This document shows positions 22,031 through 30,901 of a stretch of 50,665 nt of DNA, in pieces (the stretch's first letter is position 1; each line of letters starts with the position of its first letter). Source of the stretch: DASYUM01 sp036001225 (GTDB lineage: Bacteria > Methylomirabilota > Methylomirabilia > Rokubacteriales > DASRDR01). Below the pieces are notes generated by a model that had not been told where the DNA came from, did not search any database, and saw nothing but the letters and a program-made list of their open reading frames with translations. The stretch spans positions 1-50,665 of the forward strand of contig DASYUM010000027.1 in assembly GCA_036001225.1 (NCBI GenBank), read 5' to 3'. The position numbers were made by a program, and so were the translations under genes.

Positions 22031-23398
22031 GTGGGCCGGACGTGGGGCGCGCAGGCCGGCCTCGCCGGGCTCGGCGTCCTGAGCCTCGCCGGCTACGTGC
22101 TCGCCTTTCCACGGATCCCCGGGTCAGGCCTCCGCACGCTGTCCCTCTACGTCGCGCTGTTCGGCGCGCTGTTCGGGCTCTACCTGGCGGCCACCGCCAT
22201 CGCGCTCCGCCGGGCGCCGCGGGACCGTGTGGTCCTCGGCCTGATCCTCGGCTTTGGGCTCGCCTTCCGGGTGGCGCTCTTGCCGACGCCGATCATCCTG
22301 TCGTCCGACGTCTACCGCTACCTCTGGGACGGCCGCGTCCAGCAGGCCGGCCTGAGCCCGTACCGCTACGTCCCGGCCGACCCGGCGCTCGCCGCGCTCC
22401 GCGACGAGGCGGTCTACCCGTCCATCAACCGGCCGACGGCGCCGACCGTCTATCCGCCCGGCGCCGAGGCGCTCTTTGCCCTCGTGTTCGGCCTCGCGCC
22501 CGACGGCCTCCTCGCCTGGCGGCTGGTCCTGCTGGCGGCCGAGGTCGCGACGGGCGCCCTGCTGCTGGACTTGCTGCAGCGGATGGGGCGGCCGCCGACC
22601 GCCGTCGTCGTCTATGCCTGGGCGCCGCTGGCGGTGTTCGAGGGCGTGCAGGCCGCCCACGTCGAGGTCCTCTGGCTGCCTTTCGGGCTCCTGGCGCTGC
22701 GATGGCGCCAGGCGGGCCGGCTGGTCGGGGCTGGCCTCGCGCTGGGGGCGGCGATCCTGATCAAGCTCGTGCCGGCGGTGCTGCTGCTGGCCTGGTGGCG
22801 GCGTGGCGACCGGCGGCTTCCCGCGGCCTGCTTGACCCTGGTGGCGGCGGGCTACCTGGTTTATCTTGGGGGTGCCGGGCCCACCGTCGTCGGCTTCCTC
22901 CCACGCTATTTCGGCAGCGGCGAGGACTTCAACATCGGGCTCCGGTTTTTCCTGACCGGGTGGATCCCCATCGAAGGCGCGGTCCCCCGCGAGGCGGTGC
23001 GCGGAATCACCATGGTGGCCCTGGGCGGCGTGCTGGTGGCCGTGCTCGGCCGCATCGCCCGCCGCCGGTCGGACGACCCCGAGGGCGTCTTCGAGGCCGC
23101 GCGGGCGGCGGCTGCCGCCTATCTCCTGCTGGTCCCGACGGCGCTGCACGCCTGGTACGCGGTTTGGATCGTGCCTCTTCTCGCCGTGCAGCTCTCGTGG
23201 GCCTGGCTGTGGTTCTCCGGGGCCGTCGTCCTGTCGTACCTCAAGTACGCGTGGGACGACTTCCCCTTCTGGCTCCGCGCCCTCGAGTTCTTCCCGCTCT
23301 ATGGCCTGCTGCTCTGGGAGTGGTGGACCGGGGCGGCCGCCATCCCCCGGACGGCCGGTGTCCCGTCGCCGGTCACCCCCGATACGCGAGCCTCCTGA
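22031..23398 (+). CDS. polytopic GT-C-type glycosyltransferase (GT87/mannosyltransferase-like)
   Basis: The protein has about 455 aa and ten or more hydrophobic helices. The first periplasmic loop carries the acidic motif SSDVYRYLWDGRVQQAGLSP, typical of lipid-phosphate-sugar-dependent GT-C enzymes. It continues with RPTAPTVYPPGAEALFA and AWAPLAVFEGVQAAHVE. Such enzymes add sugars, often mannose, to lipid or polymer acceptors on the outer face of the inner membrane. GTG 22031 is the most plausible start. Its TGA overlaps the next ATG (ATGA), so it is coupled to the GT2 gene. Confidence 0.8.
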   Translation: MGRTWGAQAGLAGLGVLSLAGYVLAFPRIPGSGLRTLSLYVALFGALFGLYLAATAIALRRAPRDRVVLGLILGFGLAFRVALLPTPIILSSDVYRYLWDGRVQQAGLSPYRYVPADPALAALRDEAVYPSINRPTAPTVYPPGAEALFALVFGLAPDGLLAWRLVLLAAEVATGALLLDLLQRMGRPPTAVVVYAWAPLAVFEGVQAAHVEVLWLPFGLLALRWRQAGRLVGAGLALGAAILIKLVPAVLLLAWWRRGDRRLPAACLTLVAAGYLVYLGGAGPTVVGFLPRYFGSGEDFNIGLRFFLTGWIPIEGAVPREAVRGITMVALGGVLVAVLGRIARRRSDDPEGVFEAARAAAAAYLLLVPTALHAWYAVWIVPLLAVQLSWAWLWFSGAVVLSYLKYAWDDFPFWLRALEFFPLYGLLLWEWWTGAAAIPRTAGVPSPVTPDTRAS

Positions 23399-24870
23399 TG
23401 CCGCCGCTCGTCCAGGTCGTCGTCGGCATCGCCTACCTGGTCGTCCTCTTCGGGCTCTTCGTCTACGGATTGAACGCCTATGTCATGGTCGTGCTCCACT
23501 GGCGACACCGCCGGCGCGCGCTGGCGGCGCCGCCGCCGGCCGCGCCCGCGGTCTGGCCCCCCGTCACCGTGCAGCTCCCCCTCTACAACGAGCGCTATGT
23601 GGCCCGGCGGCTCCTGGAGGCCGTCGGACGGCTCGACTACCCGGCCGACCGGCTGGAGATCCAGGTCCTCGACGACTCCGACGACGAGACGACGGCGATC
23701 CTGGCCGAGGTCGTGGCCCGGCTGGGCGCCGCCGGGCTGACCGTGACCCACCTGCACCGCGCCGAGCGGACCGGCTTCAAGGCGGGGGCCCTCGAGGCCG
23801 GCCTCAAGGAGGCCCGCGGGGAGTTCGTCGCCGTCTTCGACGCCGACTTCGTGCCGCCGCCCGAGTTCCTTCGGCGCACCATCCCGCACTTCGCCGACCC
23901 CGTGGTGGCGGTGGTCCAGACCCGCTGGGGGCACCTCAATCGGGAGTTCTCGCTGCTCACGATGGCCCAGTCGCTCGGCATCGACGGCCACTTCGCCGTC
24001 GAGCAGCCGGCCCGCTGCTGGGGCAACCTGCTCCTCAACTTCAACGGGACGGCCGGCGTCTGGCGCAAGGCCGCCATCGAGGACGCCGGGGGCTGGGCCC
24101 ACGACACGCTGACCGAGGACCTCGACCTCTCCTACCGCGCCCAGCTCCGAGGCTGGCGCCTCGTCTATCGGCCCGAGCTGGTCTGTCCGGCCGAGCTGCC
24201 GGTGCTGATCACCGGGTTCAAGTCCCAGCAGCGCCGCTGGGCCAAGGGCTCGATCCAGACCGCGCTGAAGCTCCTCCCCGCGGTGTTGCGCTCCCCGCTC
24301 ACCTGCTGGCAGAAGTACCAGGCCACCGTGCACCTCACCTACTACCTGATCCATCCCCTCATGCTCTCGGTCGTCCTCCTCTCGGCCCCGCTGCTCGGGC
24401 TCTACGACCTCGACCTGCCCCCGCTGCTCCTGGCCGCCGTGACCGCGGCCATCGCCGTCTCGACCCTGGGACCGGCGACCATGCTCGTCTATGCCCAGCG
24501 GACGCTCTACCCCGACTGGACGCGTCACGCCTGGCGGCTGCCGGCGATCATGATCATCGGGGTCGGCGTCGCGTGGAGCACCACGCTGGCGGTGCTCGGC
24601 GCCTTCGTCGGGCGCGATCGGGAATTCGTGCGGACGCCGAAGTTCGGGATCGGGCCCGACGGCGGCCAGTGGCGCGGCAAGGCCTACCGGGATCCGCGCC
24701 GACGGGGGAGCCTGGTCGAGATCGGTCTCGGGCTCTACTGCGCGGCCGCCACCTGGCTCTTCTGGCAGTACGGGAACTACGGGGCGGTGCCGTTCCTCGG
24801 CCTCTACACGGTGGGCTTCCTGACCGTGGGCATCCTGACGTTGCACCACGCGAGCGCCCGCCACCGGTGA
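23398..24870 (+). CDS. membrane GT2 glycosyltransferase (cellulose-synthase-like)
   Basis: The 490-aa processive-type GT2 enzyme has one N-terminal helix. The catalytic domain includes VQLPLYNERYVARRLLEAV, VLDDSDDETT and AVFDADFVPP (D-x-D for nucleotide-sugar/metal). LTEDLDLSYRAQLRGWRL carries the catalytic TED, and QQRRWAKGSIQT is the Q-x-x-R-W product-binding motif. Several transmembrane helices follow. It resembles CslA-type glucomannan synthases in bacteria. The ATG overlaps the GT-C stop codon and its own TGA overlaps the cytochrome GTG. Confidence 0.88.
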   Translation: MPPLVQVVVGIAYLVVLFGLFVYGLNAYVMVVLHWRHRRRALAAPPPAAPAVWPPVTVQLPLYNERYVARRLLEAVGRLDYPADRLEIQVLDDSDDETTAILAEVVARLGAAGLTVTHLHRAERTGFKAGALEAGLKEARGEFVAVFDADFVPPPEFLRRTIPHFADPVVAVVQTRWGHLNREFSLLTMAQSLGIDGHFAVEQPARCWGNLLLNFNGTAGVWRKAAIEDAGGWAHDTLTEDLDLSYRAQLRGWRLVYRPELVCPAELPVLITGFKSQQRRWAKGSIQTALKLLPAVLRSPLTCWQKYQATVHLTYYLIHPLMLSVVLLSAPLLGLYDLDLPPLLLAAVTAAIAVSTLGPATMLVYAQRTLYPDWTRHAWRLPAIMIIGVGVAWSTTLAVLGAFVGRDREFVRTPKFGIGPDGGQWRGKAYRDPRRRGSLVEIGLGLYCAAATWLFWQYGNYGAVPFLGLYTVGFLTVGILTLHHASARHR

Positions 24871-25523
24871 CGGCGCGTCGCGCCGCCGGCGGGCTCGCGA
24901 TCGCGATCGCCCTGGTCCTCCTCGCCGGGCCAGGGGCCGGACGGGCGGAGGACCTGGTCGCGGCCGGGGCGCGCTGGTGGAGCGTCTCGCCCGACCCCGC
25001 GAACCCCGTCGCCTGCGTGACCTGCCACGATGACCCGGCCGCGACGCGCGGCTGGGCGGCGAGCTTCCCGAAGGTCCGGCCGCTGCCGCCGCCGCACACC
25101 CGGGTCATGACCCTCTTCCAAGCCACGGCCGAGGCGGTCGCTCGCCACTATCGCCTGCCCGACCCGCGCCCGGCGGCGGCCGCGATCACCGCGTACCTGA
25201 CGGCGCTCGCCGCGGGTCTGCCCCTCACGCCGGGCGTCAGCCTCGGCCAGCCGGTGTTTCCGGAGCGGATCGCCCAGCTGGCGGCGAGCGTCAAGCGGGG
25301 CGAGCGGGTCTTCGCCCGCGGCTGCCAGGGTTGTCACCATGCGCCCGAGGTCGCGCCGCGGCTCCGGGGCTTCCCCCGGGAGCACGACGGGCTGGTGGTG
25401 ACGCTGGAGAGTTTTTTGGAGAGCCACGCTCCACGCGCCCGGCCCCTGTCCTGGGACAGCCCGTCGACGGCGGACGTGGCGGCCTATCTGACCGCGCGCC
25501 TGGCCAGGGAGGAGCACCCATGA
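24867..25523 (+). CDS. exported dihaem cytochrome c
   Basis: The 218-aa protein has a Sec signal (LAIAIALVLLAGPGAGRAED) and two haem c sites, CVTCH (about residue 50) and CQGCH (about residue 153). They sit in two small domains joined by a Pro/Ala-rich linker. It would carry electrons in the periplasm. GTG 24867 overlaps the previous stop codon and its own stop overlaps ATG 25520. A cytochrome cotranscribed with polysaccharide glycosyltransferases is unexpected. Distal methionine ligands are not obvious. Confidence 0.8.
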   Translation: MTARRAAGGLAIAIALVLLAGPGAGRAEDLVAAGARWWSVSPDPANPVACVTCHDDPAATRGWAASFPKVRPLPPPHTRVMTLFQATAEAVARHYRLPDPRPAAAAITAYLTALAAGLPLTPGVSLGQPVFPERIAQLAASVKRGERVFARGCQGCHHAPEVAPRLRGFPREHDGLVVTLESFLESHAPRARPLSWDSPSTADVAAYLTARLAREEHP

Positions 25524-26206
25524 TCGCGATGGTGGTCGGCCTCGTCGTGGCAACGCTCTTGGTCGTCGCCGGGCCGATCCCGGCCGGGGCTCAGACCGTC
25601 ATCACGGGCCTGGTCAAGAGCAAGGCCGGTCAGCCGCTGGCGGGCCTCGCCCTGCTCGAGAAAGGGGAGATCCACAACAACGTCTGGGACCGCGGGGCGC
25701 TGGTGGGGCCGGACGGGCGCTTCCGGATCGAGGTGGCCGAGGGTGGGCGCTACGGGCTCCACGTGTACGCGAGCGGGTACATCTACGCCCCGAACGCGAT
25801 CCGAGTCGAGACCGGGAAGACCCTCGAGGTGAACGTGGTCCTCGTCCCCGAGCCGACGCGGGCCAACGACCCGGTGATGAAGCGCGTCGGATTCTTCCCC
25901 TGGGACGCGCGCCAGGGCAAGGTCACCTTCGTGAAGCTCGAGGTGACCGACCCCAACGGGGACCTCGGCCCCCAGGTCCTCGCCTTCAACGCGGCGACGG
26001 GCCGGGCCTACGCGATGGACCCCCCCCGGCGGATGCGGGACCTCAAGGCCAACTTCCCCAACGGCGTCTACCAGCTCGAGGTGGAGACCGCCGCCGGCCC
26101 CCTCAACCCGCGCGACTGGCACTTCGTGGCCGCCGACCACCAGTGCAACACCACCGACATCCTGAGCTTCCCCCACGAGCCCCGGCCGCCCCAGCTGGTT
26201 CGCTGA
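25520..26206 (+). CDS. exported CarboxypepD-regulatory-like domain protein
   Basis: The 228-aa protein has a signal peptide (MVVGLVVATLLVVAGPIPAG) and then a transthyretin-like beta-sandwich (about 27-115; ITGLVKSKAGQPLAGLALLE, GPDGRFRIEVAEGGRYGLHV, YIYAPNAIRVETGKTLEVNV). The second half (VKLEVTDPNGDLGPQVLAFN) resembles another beta-sandwich and has no enzymatic motif that I recognise. It ends the overlapping envelope operon. It is probably a periplasmic binding or structural partner of the cytochrome or the polysaccharide. Confidence 0.72.
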   Translation: MIAMVVGLVVATLLVVAGPIPAGAQTVITGLVKSKAGQPLAGLALLEKGEIHNNVWDRGALVGPDGRFRIEVAEGGRYGLHVYASGYIYAPNAIRVETGKTLEVNVVLVPEPTRANDPVMKRVGFFPWDARQGKVTFVKLEVTDPNGDLGPQVLAFNAATGRAYAMDPPRRMRDLKANFPNGVYQLEVETAAGPLNPRDWHFVAADHQCNTTDILSFPHEPRPPQLVR

Positions 26207-27037
26207 CTAGCCCTTGATCGCCCCGGCGGTCATCCCCCGGACGAACCACTCCGAGAGGAACAGGTAGAGGGCCAGCACCGGCAGGGTGGCGATCATGAGC
26301 CCGGTCGCCAGCATGCCGATGTCGAAGTACTGGTCGCTGACCAGGAACTGGATCGCCAGCGGCAGCGTCCGGATCTCCTGCCGGGTGATGAAGACGACCG
26401 CGTAGAGGAACTCGTTCCAGAAGTAGATGAAGTTCAGGATCACCGTGGTCGCCACCGCCGGCAGGGCCATCGGGAACATGACCCGCCAGAACATGCTCCA
26501 GTCGGTGCAGCCGTCGAGTCGGGCCGCCTCCTCCAGCTCGGTGGGGATCTGGGCGAAGAACGCCCGCAGGAGGTAGATGGTCAGCGGCAGCTCGGTCGCG
26601 GTGTAGACGAGGATGAGCCCGGTGAGGGTGTTGAAGAGCTTGTACTGGATCAGGATCTGGAAGAGCGCCAGCAGCATGATCTGGGGCGGAAACATGACCG
26701 AGAGGAAGATCAGGAGGAAGAGCGGCTCCCGGAGGCGGAAGGCGTAGCGGCGGCGGGCGAAGCCGAAGGCCCCCATGGCGCCGACGACGGTGACCAGGAG
26801 CACCGAGACCAGCGCGACGACGGCGCTGTTCCGGAAGTAGGTGGCGTAGCCGAACTCCGTCCAGGCGAGGTGGAACTTCTCCCAGTGGGCGGGCAGCGGC
26901 AGACCGTAATGGCTCCGGTGGATCTCGTCGGTCGTGCGGAGCGACATCGTGGCCGTCCACAGGTACGGCCCGGCCGAGAAGGCGGTGTAGGCCAGGACGG
27001 GGAGCAGCAAGAGGAAGCGACCGACTCGCCCGCGCAT
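26207..27037 (-). CDS. sugar ABC transporter permease (MalG type)
   Basis: The 276-aa inner-membrane permease has six predicted helices. The cytoplasmic EAA loop reads EEAARLDGCTDWSMFWRVMF, followed by PMALPAVATTVILNF, which docks the ATPase subunit. It is the last gene of a binding protein-permease-permease set. No ATPase gene is in the window, so a shared ATPase encoded elsewhere is expected. Confidence 0.9.
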   Translation of the reverse strand: MRGRVGRFLLLLPVLAYTAFSAGPYLWTATMSLRTTDEIHRSHYGLPLPAHWEKFHLAWTEFGYATYFRNSAVVALVSVLLVTVVGAMGAFGFARRRYAFRLREPLFLLIFLSVMFPPQIMLLALFQILIQYKLFNTLTGLILVYTATELPLTIYLLRAFFAQIPTELEEAARLDGCTDWSMFWRVMFPMALPAVATTVILNFIYFWNEFLYAVVFITRQEIRTLPLAIQFLVSDQYFDIGMLATGLMIATLPVLALYLFLSEWFVRGMTAGAIKG

Positions 27038-27041
27038 CGGG

Positions 27042-28010
27042 TCAGAACTCGAGGGCCTCGCGGCGCTGGAGCACCCGCGTGAACCCGTAGGAGAGCCCGA
27101 AGATGATGGCGAACCACAGCACCGCGATGGCGGAGGGATAGCCGAGGTCGAGCGTCTTCCACTCGAACGCCCGCTTGATGACGTAGGTGGCCACCGTCTC
27201 CGTCCCCCACATGGGCCCGCCCCGGGTCATGACCCACACCAGCGCGAACTGCTTCATCTTGCCGATGAAGTCGAGGATGGCGAGGTTCACGAGCGTGGGG
27301 CGGAGGAGCGGGATCAGGACATGGCGGAGGCGGCGGACACCGCCCGCCCCGTCCACCCGCGCCGCCTCCAGATAGTCGGCGGGAATGGCGTGGAGGGCGG
27401 CCAGCAGCACCACCATGTTGAAGCCGGCGAACATCCAGGTGGTGACCAGGATGAGGGCAGGCAGCGCGGTGGCCGGGCTGGCCAGCCAGGCCTGAACATA
27501 GCCGCCGAGGCCGACGGCGCGGAGGACGAGGTTCGCCATCCCCCAGTCGTAGTTGTAGACCCACAGCCAGATCACGCCGACGACCGGATACGACATCAGC
27601 ACCGGCGTGAACCACACCGTGCGGAAGAAGCGGGCGAACGGCACCCGGCAGTAGAGAACGAGGGCGAGGGCCAGCGCCAGCGGGATGTCGATCACCGGCG
27701 CCACCAGCCCCCAGGTCAGCGAGTTGCCGGCCGCCTTCCAGAAGACCTCGTCGCTGCTCAGGATCTCCCGGAAGTGCTCGAGGCCGACGAACTCGTACTG
27801 CATGCCGAGGTCCATGCGGAGCGTGTGGACGCTGTTGTAGAAGGTGACCAGGATCGGATAGATCGTGAACGCCAGGTAGAGCAGGACGGTGGGGCCGATG
27901 AACACCGCGATGGCGCCCCAGGGGCGGGCCGGCCCCGGCCGCCCGACGGCGGCCCGGGCGAGAAGCCGCGGAAGAGCCCCGGCCTGGGCGAGGGGTCGGG
28001 TCGAGCTCAC
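27042..28010 (-). CDS. sugar ABC transporter permease (MalF type)
   Basis: The 322-aa permease has an N-terminal hydrophobic segment (WGAIAVFIGPTVLLYLAFTI), further helices and the EAA loop LEAARVDGAGGVRRLRHVLI. GTG 28010 overlaps the stop codon of the binding-protein gene by 4 bases, which sets the start. It pairs with the MalG-type subunit downstream. Confidence 0.88.
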   Translation of the reverse strand: MSSTRPLAQAGALPRLLARAAVGRPGPARPWGAIAVFIGPTVLLYLAFTIYPILVTFYNSVHTLRMDLGMQYEFVGLEHFREILSSDEVFWKAAGNSLTWGLVAPVIDIPLALALALVLYCRVPFARFFRTVWFTPVLMSYPVVGVIWLWVYNYDWGMANLVLRAVGLGGYVQAWLASPATALPALILVTTWMFAGFNMVVLLAALHAIPADYLEAARVDGAGGVRRLRHVLIPLLRPTLVNLAILDFIGKMKQFALVWVMTRGGPMWGTETVATYVIKRAFEWKTLDLGYPSAIAVLWFAIIFGLSYGFTRVLQRREALEF

Positions 28011-29308
28011 TTCCCCTTGAGGCGCGCGTCCTCCAGCTTGGCCAGGGCCTCGTCGGCCCCGATCAGCCGGTTGGGCAGGCCCTGATTGACCGTCGCCACG
28101 TAGGTCTCCCACACCCCCGGCTTCATGATCGCCTTGACCGCCTGCGCGGTGAGATCGACCCACCTGGTGGTCTTGTTCACCTTGGCGAACTCGTCGAAGT
28201 ACCACTTGATCGGGCTGTCGATCTTCCCGGGATCGGTCTTGATCCCGGTCTGGATGCCGGTCTTGGCCATCCACATGTTCCCGATCTCGACGTCGGCGAA
28301 GGCGTTGGCCACCTCGATGGCGAGCGGCAGGTTCGGGCTCTTGGCCGCCACCGCCAGCGAGCCGGCCACGCCGAGGAACTTCTCGCCGTGCCCCTTGCCG
28401 TCCTTCATCAGCGGGTTGTTGAGCAGGCCCAGCTCGAAGCCCTGCGGCTGGCCGCCCTTCTCCGGGGGGACGAAGGCGCGGCCGGTGTACCAGGACCCGA
28501 CCGGGAACATGCAGGCTTTCTGCTCGGTGTGGAAGTAGCGGTGGGCCTCGGCCAGCGTCATGCTGGTCAGCGTCTTCGCGTAGGCGCCGAGATCGACCAG
28601 CTCCTTGTAGTAGCGGAAGACCTCCGCCACCCGCGGATCCTTCCAGGACAGCTCGCCGCGATAGAGCTTCTTCGAGTCTTCGTAGCCGAGCTTGGAGAGG
28701 AGCAGGGCGTCCGGGATGTACATGGCCGCCCACTCGCGGTCGGCGGCGCCGGTGGCGAAGGCCGCCAGGCCGGCCTTGGTGCACCTGGCCACCACGTCCT
28801 TGAACTGGTCCTGGGTGAAGACGTAGGTGGCCGGGACCGTGATGCCGAGGTCCCGGAAGAGCTTCTTGTTGTAGTAGATCTCGTCCGAGGCCGCCTCGAC
28901 CGGGATGGCCCACGTCCCGACCTTGCCCCCGGGCCCGGGGCGGGTCCAGAACGCCTTGCCGTACGGCTCGATGTTCTCCCACCGGATCCCGGTCGAGAGG
29001 TCGGCCAGCCACCCGGCGGTGACGAACTCGGGCACGTCCTGGTCGTAGTAGAAGACGTCGGGGAAGCCGGAGCCGGCGGTGAAGGCCGCCCGAAGGGCCG
29101 GCCACATGTTCTTCTTCTCGTAGAAGGTGATCTCGACCGTGTGCCCCGGATGCCTGGCCTCGAAGCGCCGCTTGGCCTCGAACAGCACGGCCTTCTTCGA
29201 GTCCTCCACCGCCCAGTGGCTCCACCAGGTGAGCTGGGCGGCGTCGGCGGCGGCGACCAGGCCCAGGGTCAGGGCGCCGGCCAGCAGCCAGCCCGTCAGT
29301 CTGCGCAT
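28007..29308 (-). CDS. sugar ABC transporter extracellular solute-binding protein
   Basis: The 433-aa protein begins with a Sec signal peptide (RRLTGWLLAGALTLGLVAAA, cleavage after about residue 23). It has the family-1 solute-binding start QLTWWSHWAVEDSKKAV and the periplasmic-binding motifs FYYDQDVPEF, IPVEAASDEIYYNKKLFRD and GSWYTGRAF. A GGAGG box stands 5 nt before the ATG. It captures a carbohydrate or related solute for the two permeases; which one cannot be told. Confidence 0.9.
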   Translation of the reverse strand: MRRLTGWLLAGALTLGLVAAADAAQLTWWSHWAVEDSKKAVLFEAKRRFEARHPGHTVEITFYEKKNMWPALRAAFTAGSGFPDVFYYDQDVPEFVTAGWLADLSTGIRWENIEPYGKAFWTRPGPGGKVGTWAIPVEAASDEIYYNKKLFRDLGITVPATYVFTQDQFKDVVARCTKAGLAAFATGAADREWAAMYIPDALLLSKLGYEDSKKLYRGELSWKDPRVAEVFRYYKELVDLGAYAKTLTSMTLAEAHRYFHTEQKACMFPVGSWYTGRAFVPPEKGGQPQGFELGLLNNPLMKDGKGHGEKFLGVAGSLAVAAKSPNLPLAIEVANAFADVEIGNMWMAKTGIQTGIKTDPGKIDSPIKWYFDEFAKVNKTTRWVDLTAQAVKAIMKPGVWETYVATVNQGLPNRLIGADEALAKLEDARLKGK

Positions 29309-29351
29309 GGCGTCCTCCCGTCTGTCGTCGCGTGAGGGGTCCGGCGTCCGC

Positions 29352-29867
29352 TCACTTCGCCGCCGCGCGCGCCGCGGCCAGGGCCGCCTCGTAGTTCGGC
29401 TCGGTGGTGACCTCCTTGACGTACTCGACGTGCTTGACTAGGCCGTCCTTGCCGACCACGAAGACCGCGCGGGCCTCGAGGCCGGCCAGCGGCCCGTCCT
29501 TGATCAGGGTGCCGTAGCGCTGGCCGAAGCTCTTGTCGCGGAAATCCGACAGCGCCTTCACTCGGGTGGCGCTGGCCGCCGCGCACCAGCGCTTCTGGGC
29601 GAAGGGAAGGTCCATGCTGATCGTCCAGACCTCGACGCCCTCGCCGAGCTTGGCCGCCTCCTCGTTGAAGCGGCGCGTCTCGATGTCGCAGACCGGCGTG
29701 TCGAGCGAGGGGACCGCGCTCAAGATCACGACCTTCCCCTTGGCGCCGGCCAGGCTCACCGGCTGGAGGCTCGTGTCCACCGCGGTGAAGTCGGGCGCGG
29801 CCTGGTTCGGCTTGATCTCGGGGCCGGCGAGCGAAACAGGGTTGCCCTTGAAGGTGACTTGGGCCAT
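29352..29867 (-). CDS. tpx: thiol peroxidase
   Basis: This 171-aa peroxiredoxin of the Tpx class reduces hydroperoxides at a peroxidatic cysteine in SAVPSLDTPVCDIETRRFNE (about Cys61), with the resolving cysteine in KRWCAAASATRVKALSDFRD (about Cys95). Full length matches the family (about 165-170). AAGGAGG precedes the ATG by 6 nt on this strand, and TATACT (+ strand 29904-29909) is a plausible -10 box. It shares a short divergent region with a sulfurtransferase. A thioredoxin partner would be needed for turnover. Confidence 0.93.
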   Translation of the reverse strand: MAQVTFKGNPVSLAGPEIKPNQAAPDFTAVDTSLQPVSLAGAKGKVVILSAVPSLDTPVCDIETRRFNEEAAKLGEGVEVWTISMDLPFAQKRWCAAASATRVKALSDFRDKSFGQRYGTLIKDGPLAGLEARAVFVVGKDGLVKHVEYVKEVTTEPNYEAALAAARAAAK

Positions 29868-29922
29868 GAGTGTCCTCCTTGGCCTGGATGGGTGGCGTCC
29901 CCGAGTATAGCCCAACGCGCCC

Positions 29923-29951
29923 TGGACGCGCCCGTCGGCCACCCGTACAAT
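29923..29951 (+). promoter_or_regulatory. promoter giving a near-leaderless sulfurtransferase mRNA
   Basis: TGGACG (29923-29928) and TACAAT (29946-29951) are 17 nt apart. The -10 box ends only 6 nt before the ATG, so transcription should begin at or next to the start codon, and no Shine-Dalgarno sequence is present. Confidence 0.45.
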
Positions 29952-29957
29952 CGCCCC

Positions 29958-30821
29958 ATGAGCACGGCGCGCGACGCGCTCCTGGCCGAGACCGAGTGGC
30001 TGGCCGCCCACCTCGACGATCCCACCGTCCGCGTCGTGGACATCCGCGGCACGATCAGGCCGCCCAGCGCGCCCCCGCCCTGGTACGCGGCCAGCCGGGA
30101 GGCCTACGAGGCCGGGCATATCCCGGGCGCCGTCTTCGTGGACTGGCTCTGGGACATCGTGGACCCGGCGGCGCCGGTCAAGATGACGGTGGCCCGCGCG
30201 GACCAGTTCGCCGCGCTGATGGGTCGGCTGGGGATCGGCGACGCGCATACCGTGATCGCCTACGACGACAACGGCCACCTCGCGCCCCGGCTCTGGTGGG
30301 CGCTGAACTACTACGGCCATCCGGCCGTCCGCGTGCTCAACGGCGGCTACCCCAAGTGGGTGGCCGAGGGCCGGCCGGTCACCCCCGCGGGGCCGCGGCA
30401 TCCGCCGGCCCGCTTCACGCCGCGCGCCCGGCCCGAGTGGCGCGCGGGCGTGGACGAGGTCCGGGCGCGGCTGCAGGACCGGGACATCGCGCTCGTCGAC
30501 TGCCGGAGTCCCGCCGAGTTCCGCGGCGAGATCGGCCGCGGCGAGAAGGTCGGTCGCATCCCGGGCGCCGTCAACCTGCCGGTGGGACGGCTCATGGAGG
30601 GCGCGCACCACGTCTGGCGCTCGGAGGGCGACCTGCGGAAGCTGTTCGAGGAGGCCGGGGTGACCCCCGAGCGCGACGTCGTCACCTACTGCAACGCCGG
30701 GGTCTCGGCGGCCATCGGCCTCTTCGGCGCCAAGCTCCTCGGCTATCCCCGCGCGCGCAACTTCGCCGGCTCCTGGTACGAGTGGGAGCACGACCCGCAG
30801 AACCCGATCGAAGCTGGCTAG
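29958..30821 (+). CDS. sulfurtransferase, tandem rhodanese domains
   Basis: The 287-aa protein has two rhodanese domains (about 10-130 and 155-280). The second holds the active-site loop VVTYCNAGVSAAIG, with the cysteine that carries persulfide. The first (YDDNGHLAPRLWWALNYYG) lacks the cysteine, as is normal. It moves sulfur from thiosulfate or 3-mercaptopyruvate to an acceptor such as cyanide or a thiol; the loop does not clearly separate the two donor classes. The ATG lies 6 nt after a -10-like box and lacks a ribosome-binding site. Confidence 0.88.
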   Translation: MSTARDALLAETEWLAAHLDDPTVRVVDIRGTIRPPSAPPPWYAASREAYEAGHIPGAVFVDWLWDIVDPAAPVKMTVARADQFAALMGRLGIGDAHTVIAYDDNGHLAPRLWWALNYYGHPAVRVLNGGYPKWVAEGRPVTPAGPRHPPARFTPRARPEWRAGVDEVRARLQDRDIALVDCRSPAEFRGEIGRGEKVGRIPGAVNLPVGRLMEGAHHVWRSEGDLRKLFEEAGVTPERDVVTYCNAGVSAAIGLFGAKLLGYPRARNFAGSWYEWEHDPQNPIEAG

Positions 30822-30901
30822 CCGGGTCCGCCCCCCTCCACGATCCGGGAAACCCCGACGAGATCGGCTGAGCGCGGTCAGCGTGCTACCATAAGAGCCG
30901 C

